Origin: Clostridia bacterium
Lineage (GTDB): Bacteria; Bacillota; Clostridia; Christensenellales; Borkfalkiaceae
NCBI GenBank assembly: GCA_017504165.1
Contig: JAFVRR010000013.1
Coordinates: forward strand, 1-48,098
Length of the DNA: 48,098 nucleotides
Direction of reading: 5' to 3'
This document shows, in pieces, positions 42,901 to 48,098 of the stretch; the first letter of the stretch is position 1, and each line of letters starts with the position of its first letter. A program made the position numbers and the translations under genes. The notes under the pieces were generated by a model. That model saw nothing but the letters and a program-made list of their open reading frames with translations, was not told where the DNA came from and searched no databases.

Positions 42901-45900
42901 AACTGAAAAGATTAAGTATGATGCTAACGGCGACGGAGACATTACCGACGGTAAAGACTATTATACCTTCACTAAAGGCGACGTTGGTTTCCTTGTAAAC
43001 GAAGCAACTAATACTTTAGAAGCAAGAAACAATGACGCTCCTATCGTTGGTCCTAACGGTAAGGAATATATGATTCCACGTGATGGTTATCCAATCGTTG
43101 GTATGTATACAGGCGTAACTGAAAACGATACAAGCGCTAATAAGTTTGTTTACTCTGGTTCGTTCGGTATTCCTGCAATCTACTTCAAGAAGATTGGTTT
43201 CATGGGTACGTTTGATGGTCAAGGTCATATCATTACTAACCTTGATACTCAAAGATATGATTATAAGGACATTAAGTTCTATAATGATAACAAAAACGCA
43301 GATTCAACTGTAAGCGCAACTTCTAAGGGTGCTGGTTTATTCGGTATTATCAACGCTGGCTGTAAAGTTCAAAACGTTGCATTTGTTAACACAGTATTTA
43401 GTTACTCTGCATTACTTGCAATGTACGGCAATACTCCACACAGTGGTGTTCTTAATACAAATAACGTTCCAGATATTTTAACTATTGATAAATATCAATT
43501 AGAAAACGTTTATATTTCTGCTGCTCCAACATCAGGTAGTATTTTAAGTATTACTTGCGCAACAAACGGCGCAATGCTTGGTAGCTTCAAAGACGTTATC
43601 GTAGATATGACTAATAAGACTAGTCAATATTTATTAAATCCAGGTCACTTCTCTCAAACTAACTCTAGTTTATACGCTAAGATGGAAAGAGTGTACTTCG
43701 CTTCTACGTTTGACGTTCCTTCAGCAATTATATCTCGCCACACTGGTAAACTCTTCTTCGGTAGTTCAATGGCAGACTTATATGCAAATACTAACATTTT
43801 AGAAGCATTTGCAGAAAACCCATACTTCGAAGTTCTTACACGTAATGGTGACGAAGGCGTATTCTTCAAAGGCACTTACGCTTCTACGTTCAAAGTAACA
43901 AGCGACGGCAAAGTTGTTGATAGTATTACTCTTGACAAAGAAAACCTTGCTAAAGAACTTGTTGCTGAAGATGCCTTTGGTGTAGTAGCAGATGCCGAAG
44001 TTGAAATTTCTAATACAGACGTACTTGAATATGCAAACGGCATTATCACAGTTAAAGAAAACGGTTATGCTCAAGGCGATTATGAAGTTACTATTAAAGT
44101 AACTGCAAACGATGCTTTTGGTAGCCCAATCACTTTAGCTAAAACTATTAAAGTAATTCTTGCACCAAACGTTGTTGCAGGTGGTTACTTACAAACTATC
44201 GACGGTGAAATTACTGGTCATGGTTTAACTTCAATTGAAGATTTAACGTTCTCTATTGACGGCGTTGAAACTGAAGCAACTCTTACTACAGAGGGCAAAT
44301 TACTTCTTGATTTAGCAAACGTTGATTTATCTGACGTTAAAGATTTAGAATCTGTTGACGTTTACGTTGCAAACGCTAATGGCGACGACGTAATCTTCAG
44401 AGTATCTAAATTATTACTTGCTATTGACGAAGCATCTGACCTTACTAAACTTAACGTTGGTTACACTTATGACCAAGCAGAATTTGAAGCATTAACTTCT
44501 GACGCTGATAAGGTTGCATACCTCAAGAACGCTCAAGAAAATCCATACGATTTCTATGAAGGTCTTGTTATCTTAACTAAAGATATCGATGCAACAGGTG
44601 TTGAATTCAAACACGAAGCAGTATTTACTGTTGAAAAAGCACACGAAGAAGTTGGTTTCTTAATCGGTGAAGTAGGCAATACTTTAACTGTAAAGAACGC
44701 TAACGCTCCTATCGTATTTGACGGTGTAACTTACAATATCCCACGTGCTGGATACCCTGCGGTTAAGACTGTAACAACTGGTGCATTAGCAACTGCATAC
44801 AAATATATGCCAGGTGCATACTTCTACAAGATGGGCTTCCTTGGTACGTTTGATGGTCAAGGCCACGTTATTACTAACCTTAACACAGTAAGAACTGCTG
44901 AACCAACATACTATAATGGTACGGAAGAAATTACTGCTATTAAACAAGCTCCTGGTATCTTCGGTGTTGTAAATGCAGGTACTGCAATTAAGAACGTTGC
45001 TCTTGTAAATGCAAAACATACAGCTGGTTCTGTATTTGCGCTTATTGACGTTTCTCCTGCAGGTCTTGGTACAGCAGGTTACCACTATGATGAAGGCGAT
45101 ATCTTTGCTGAAATTGGCAAATCTCCTAGAACAATATTCGAAAATATGTATATTGATTCTACTGAAACAATTGCAAGCGGTTTATTATACGTTTACAACT
45201 CTGGTTCAAGAGGTGCTCAAATCAGCAATATCGTTATTAACTACCCTAACTACGGTTGGGCTAGCGCTGGTTATAGTAACCTCTTTGAAAGCGGTATATT
45301 AGGTGGTTCTGTTGCTCCTACACAAGCGAATGGTAGTTTAACTCATATTGTTAAGAACGTTTACGCAGTTGTTCCTCAAGACGTTAAATTTATAACTTCA
45401 AATCGAAACATTGATATCGTAGTCGCTAAATCATTACCTGGTCTCTTTACAGCAACTGTAAATACAATCGGTACAGAAAAAGCAACTATGGCTGAAATCT
45501 TTGCTGAAAACGAATACTTTGAAATTGTTGCTCGTGGCGACAGTAAAGGTGTATTCTGGAAAGGCTTATTCGATGAAGGTTCTTATGAACCTTCCATCGC
45601 AGTAGTCGATGGCGAAGGCAATGCTATCACTCAAGTAGTATTCACTCCTGGTGATACTGAAGCAGAAGTTTACGTTCAAGATATGTTCGGCAACGTACTT
45701 TCTGGTTTAACTTACGAATTTAATAAAGAAAGCGGTCTTATCTATGAAGACGGCAAGATTAAAGTTGTAAATTATACTGTTGACGTTTATGAATTAACGT
45801 TCACAATCAAAGCAAACATTTTAGGTTCTGAAAAAGAATTTACTAAGACAATCATCGTTGACTGTCTTCCAGTAGCAAATAAAGGCTACTTACAAGCAGA

Positions 45901-48098
45901 CGGCGAAGTGATTGAACACGGTTTAACTTCTATTGACGGCGCTAAATTCCTTCTTAATAACGAAGAAATTCCTGCAACTTTAGTTGATGGCAAGTTAAAA
46001 CTTACTTTACCTGAAGGCTTTACTGCAGAATACTTATCTTCAGTAGTTGTTAAAGTTGATTTTGCTGAACAAACTGATGCAATTTACGAATTAACTTACG
46101 TATCACTTGCAATCGATGAAGCAGAAGACCTTTACCACTTCAGCGTAGACTTCACTTATGATGAAGCTTACTACAACACTCTTACGTCTGATGACGCTAG
46201 ACACGAATACTTAGCACAATGTCAAGCTCAAGCAATTGATTACTTTGACGGTTACTATATCTTACTTAAAGATATCGACGCTACAGGTATTAAACTTCAA
46301 CACAATGCTGCAAGAACGTTACACGTAGGTGGTGATGAACTTGGCAAGTCAAAAGGCGCAAATAACAACCCACTTGTTTATAGCGACACAACTAATAGTT
46401 GGACATTCATTAAAGATGCAGACGCCAACGTTAAATCTGTTGCTATAACAGTTCCTGCAACTGACAAGTATGCTGAAACTTCTTACGTATTCCCAAGGAA
46501 AGGCGCATACGGTGAAGGTACTGCTACTTGGTTAGCTAACGTAACAGGTTCTAATAACGTTAAAGCAGGTTTTGCTGGTACGTTTGATGGTCAAGGTCAC
46601 GTAATTTCTAATCTTGATACAACTAAAGCTTACGAATCTAATGGTTATATTATTAACAATTACGGTAATGCTGGTAGAAGTGTGACTGGTGCTGGTTTAT
46701 TCGGTATCATTAAACAAGGTGCTACAATTAAGAACCTTGCATTAACAAACGTTAACATGCAAAATTCTGTAGCATTTGCTAATATGTTAATCTCTCCAGC
46801 AACTGATAACGCTTTAGCGGCCAACTTTGAAAACATCTACGTAAGCGCATCTAACGATACTGAAACTATTTACGGTATTTTCTATGATGCTGGTAGCTGG
46901 GCTCCTAACCTTAAGAATATTATTATTGATATTCCTAACGTAAAATTTGGTAGAATAATTGCTTACAACGGCGAAGATGCATTCTGTCACACTAACGGTG
47001 GTTTACGTGCAAACTACCAAGGCGTATATATTGCTTCTCAATTATCTCTTTATAGAACAATTGCAAGCAACAGTTCTTCTTACAAGTTTGACATTACGTT
47101 AGCACCATCAATGGCAGAACTCTTCAATGCTACAACAAACATCGGTGGCTATGAATATGCTATGAATACCACGTTTGCTGATAACGATTACTTCGAAATC
47201 ATTGAACGTGCAGGTGTTAAAGGCGTATTCTTCAAAGGCTTATTCGATGAAGAAGCATACAAAAACACAATCTCGTTTGTAGACGGCGAGGGTAACGCTT
47301 TAACAAGCGTTACTCTTGAGCCGGATAAAAAAGAACAAGCAATCCTTGTTAAAGATTTATTTGGTTCAACTGCAAACGTTACTGTAGAATTCAGTGCTGG
47401 TAGCGGTTTAGAATACGCTAACGGCGCAATCAAAGCAACAACTTACACAGTTGGTTCTTACGAAGCAGTATTTACTGTAACTGCTAACGGAACTGCTTAT
47501 ACTAAAGCAATTCAAGTAGAAGTTCTTCCTGAAACTGTTGCTGCTTACTTACAAGAAGACGGCGAAATCGTTGGTCACGGCTTAACTTCAATTGACGGTG
47601 TTAAGTTCGCTATCGGTGCAGAAGAAGTTCCTGCAACTTTAGTTGACGGCAAGTTAAAACTTGCTTTACCTGAAGGCTTTACTGCAGAATACTTATCTTC
47701 AGTTGTAATTAATGCTGATTTAGTAGACACTACAGACATTCTTTACAATGCTAAATACGTTTCACTTGCAATTGACGAAGCTACAGACCTTCAACAATTT
47801 GGTGTAAACTACACTTATAACCAAGCAGAATTTGATGCTTTAACTTCTAACAAAGAAAAGAAAGCATACCTTGAAGATAAACAAGCTAACCCATACACTT
47901 ACTTTGAAGGTTACGTTGTTTTAACTAAAGATATTGACGCTACAGGCATTACGTTTAATCACGATGCAATGTATTACGTTGAAAATAGCAATACTGATAT
48001 CGGTTATACAATTAACGAAGTTGGCAACACGTTAACTGCAGTAAATACTAACGCACCAATCGTATTTAACGAAGTAACTTACAATATCCCACGTCCAG
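39932..48098 (+). CDS. Giant modular surface lipoprotein (3' end beyond window)
   Basis: One open frame from the ATG at 39932 (ribosome site AAGGGGG) to the window edge: 2722 residues without a stop. The signal ends FTGC with Cys27 as lipid anchor. A BIG2-like Ig domain follows (about 50-115: LNLIVGDEHKFTA, GSTTITAKY). Then come modules of about 553-577 residues, each with YLQ-DGE...HGLTSI, LAIDEA-DL...ALTSD..K.AYL, KDIDATGI, a beta-helix-like GTFDGQGH-I-NL segment with GAGLFGII...IKNVA, a GVFFKGLFDE block and an Ig-like end. Module starts are residues 842, 1419, 1986 and 2539; GTFDGQGH-type motifs are at 484, 1092, 1638 and 2216. Probably a surface adhesin or glycan-binding protein. Confidence 0.85.
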   Translation, partial: MRKLLVKVLTLILAFTSLFALSLFTGCDCGDNGGSGNVIPKPEDKVERYLNLDVSELNLIVGDEHKFTASYIKEEGKTLTFESADANIATVGAKGELLAYNEGSTTITAKYGDLTATCNVNVSFGNYLPELVFASGDLDVYNLGLDGIPYTFSPVIKFNGKTFTDAEVTFVSANDAIAKFDNADVKGISLGETTATVSASWRGFTVSEVPALQKVINIKTHNVVNFLINDQTFDVMKLSTFNGDFEGTTYSNVSDFDVKIIYNGQVTNGNVQVDVADSSKVNVSNGKITARGMGKTDVTLSYKDSNNQVFNTVITVEVIRPVADSGMKFNLFSAALGYYKDVYADLQNKSVIKDVLGNDASKVTDAYVVDGIQLKVEGDKILNLPVAKESSLLNKIVIGTATYAYTCEIDTYGALVADKEDLAIFDVHFTNADETEYSYVNGYCELLRDIDATGFKPKHTAVHTVNPKVDMYNSYGNYYVGFRGTFNGKGFTIFNLDTTRDPITYINKNGNKQVDSQSVGLFGYIAGPATIKNVAFENMKVVNGSGITYRGLCSVVETTTTPKGNCTFENIYISLSEDSKEPKGILFFNVPGSRFNLRNVVINAPNLDVGDETSGGLIDNNGTGLEKDDRATYDGVVVISKYPLGFFSYYTMYGGNEKMGRDMYSEEKDYTVDLSKYALDTKLGYTPGPNGEKLLYRRKSAVKKYNNISEMAQDVNNFSKFPDSFWKVEKDENGGQTIFWKSLLGYSYDLYNEDGEIFDSVLFDKEGAKPYKFTIKNSIEPITNYTATVSDSNVLEVKNGAIYLKQYKIGYYEVTLSFTSKFNTPITRVIPVTVDAKHIATYLQQDGEVVNHGLTELPAGASFSINGVNVAHTFENGKLKVDLSGVDLSEVALTDRVDVYMKTSNGYDSRFVSMYVTLAIDEAEELNYFNVGYTFNQAEYDALTSDAEKIAYLEKCEAEPFKYFDGYYVLAKDIDATGIKFNHEAAVETPTEKIKYDANGDGDITDGKDYYTFTKGDVGFLVNEATNTLEARNNDAPIVGPNGKEYMIPRDGYPIVGMYTGVTENDTSANKFVYSGSFGIPAIYFKKIGFMGTFDGQGHIITNLDTQRYDYKDIKFYNDNKNADSTVSATSKGAGLFGIINAGCKVQNVAFVNTVFSYSALLAMYGNTPHSGVLNTNNVPDILTIDKYQLENVYISAAPTSGSILSITCATNGAMLGSFKDVIVDMTNKTSQYLLNPGHFSQTNSSLYAKMERVYFASTFDVPSAIISRHTGKLFFGSSMADLYANTNILEAFAENPYFEVLTRNGDEGVFFKGTYASTFKVTSDGKVVDSITLDKENLAKELVAEDAFGVVADAEVEISNTDVLEYANGIITVKENGYAQGDYEVTIKVTANDAFGSPITLAKTIKVILAPNVVAGGYLQTIDGEITGHGLTSIEDLTFSIDGVETEATLTTEGKLLLDLANVDLSDVKDLESVDVYVANANGDDVIFRVSKLLLAIDEASDLTKLNVGYTYDQAEFEALTSDADKVAYLKNAQENPYDFYEGLVILTKDIDATGVEFKHEAVFTVEKAHEEVGFLIGEVGNTLTVKNANAPIVFDGVTYNIPRAGYPAVKTVTTGALATAYKYMPGAYFYKMGFLGTFDGQGHVITNLNTVRTAEPTYYNGTEEITAIKQAPGIFGVVNAGTAIKNVALVNAKHTAGSVFALIDVSPAGLGTAGYHYDEGDIFAEIGKSPRTIFENMYIDSTETIASGLLYVYNSGSRGAQISNIVINYPNYGWASAGYSNLFESGILGGSVAPTQANGSLTHIVKNVYAVVPQDVKFITSNRNIDIVVAKSLPGLFTATVNTIGTEKATMAEIFAENEYFEIVARGDSKGVFWKGLFDEGSYEPSIAVVDGEGNAITQVVFTPGDTEAEVYVQDMFGNVLSGLTYEFNKESGLIYEDGKIKVVNYTVDVYELTFTIKANILGSEKEFTKTIIVDCLPVANKGYLQADGEVIEHGLTSIDGAKFLLNNEEIPATLVDGKLKLTLPEGFTAEYLSSVVVKVDFAEQTDAIYELTYVSLAIDEAEDLYHFSVDFTYDEAYYNTLTSDDARHEYLAQCQAQAIDYFDGYYILLKDIDATGIKLQHNAARTLHVGGDELGKSKGANNNPLVYSDTTNSWTFIKDADANVKSVAITVPATDKYAETSYVFPRKGAYGEGTATWLANVTGSNNVKAGFAGTFDGQGHVISNLDTTKAYESNGYIINNYGNAGRSVTGAGLFGIIKQGATIKNLALTNVNMQNSVAFANMLISPATDNALAANFENIYVSASNDTETIYGIFYDAGSWAPNLKNIIIDIPNVKFGRIIAYNGEDAFCHTNGGLRANYQGVYIASQLSLYRTIASNSSSYKFDITLAPSMAELFNATTNIGGYEYAMNTTFADNDYFEIIERAGVKGVFFKGLFDEEAYKNTISFVDGEGNALTSVTLEPDKKEQAILVKDLFGSTANVTVEFSAGSGLEYANGAIKATTYTVGSYEAVFTVTANGTAYTKAIQVEVLPETVAAYLQEDGEIVGHGLTSIDGVKFAIGAEEVPATLVDGKLKLALPEGFTAEYLSSVVINADLVDTTDILYNAKYVSLAIDEATDLQQFGVNYTYNQAEFDALTSNKEKKAYLEDKQANPYTYFEGYVVLTKDIDATGITFNHDAMYYVENSNTDIGYTINEVGNTLTAVNTNAPIVFNEVTYNIPRP
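42455..48098 (+). repeat. Long in-frame tandem repeats in the giant lipoprotein gene
   Basis: Four repeat starts (codons for YLQ) lie at 42455, 44186, 45887 and 47546, spaced 1731, 1701 and 1659 bp; the last copy is cut by the window end. The spacings are all multiples of three and shorten along the gene. A 75-bp stretch (45971-46046 versus 47630-47705) is almost identical, pointing to recent duplication or gene conversion between the third and fourth copies. Confidence 0.85.

Noticed and set aside
35257..47433. Several 60-100-codon frames in other phases of the large exported-protein genes
   Set aside because: They are overlap shadows caused by biased codon use; the main frames are continuous and have signal peptides and repeats.

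Overview
The window reads as chromosome from an AT-rich, low-GC Gram-positive bacterium of the Bacillota/Clostridia type. Evidence is Rex, YyaC (a spore-protease-type protein), QueT, CvpA, Jag/KhpB, a VanZ-like protein, DUF378, lipobox secretion signals, strong AAGGAG-type ribosome sites and TTGACA/TATAAT promoters. Genus cannot be assigned from sequence alone; a gut-type fermentative Clostridia relative is a reasonable guess. The carbohydrate-foraging genes on the right fit that lifestyle.

Left part (1-6.9 kb): the 5' end of a 16S rRNA gene on the minus strand, which loses 16S similarity near position 100; its promoter and leader; mnmA; a VanZ-like gene that runs into a tRNA-Arg(CCG); and a two-component system (OmpR-type regulator, short-loop histidine kinase) with a polytopic membrane protein and two paralogous small membrane proteins. 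Helically phased TTTAAC/TTTACA repeats lie before the regulator gene and before the detached paralog, suggesting a small autoregulated envelope-response regulon.

Origin-proximal core (6.4-21 kb): rsmG points left and dnaN-rpmH-rnpA-yidD-yidC-jag point right from an AT-rich gap with weak DnaA-box-like sites, a plausible oriC. dnaA, mnmE and mnmG are absent here. Then come a TetR/large-lipoprotein pair, yyaC, cvpA, two parS sites, and ftsH-parA-parB followed by a translationally coupled DUF2156-GNAT fusion.

Metabolic and redox stretch (22-28 kb): queT with an elaborate structured leader, DUF378, a small hypothetical gene, rex, two convergent Gfo/Idh/MocA oxidoreductases, and trxB.

Glycan locus (28.3 kb to end): a divergent AraC regulator, an ABC solute-binding lipoprotein, two permeases with no ATPase gene, a 1099-aa exported Ig-like protein, a DUF4838 lipoprotein, and the first 2722 residues of a giant modular lipoprotein built from about 550-580-residue repeats and open at the window edge. 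Its likely logic is capture and processing of an extracellular glycan at the cell surface, uptake through the permeases using an ATPase encoded elsewhere, and AraC control. Islands of short structured intergenic repeats sit in the gaps of this half. Several copies keep the same stem-loop architecture with different stem sequences.
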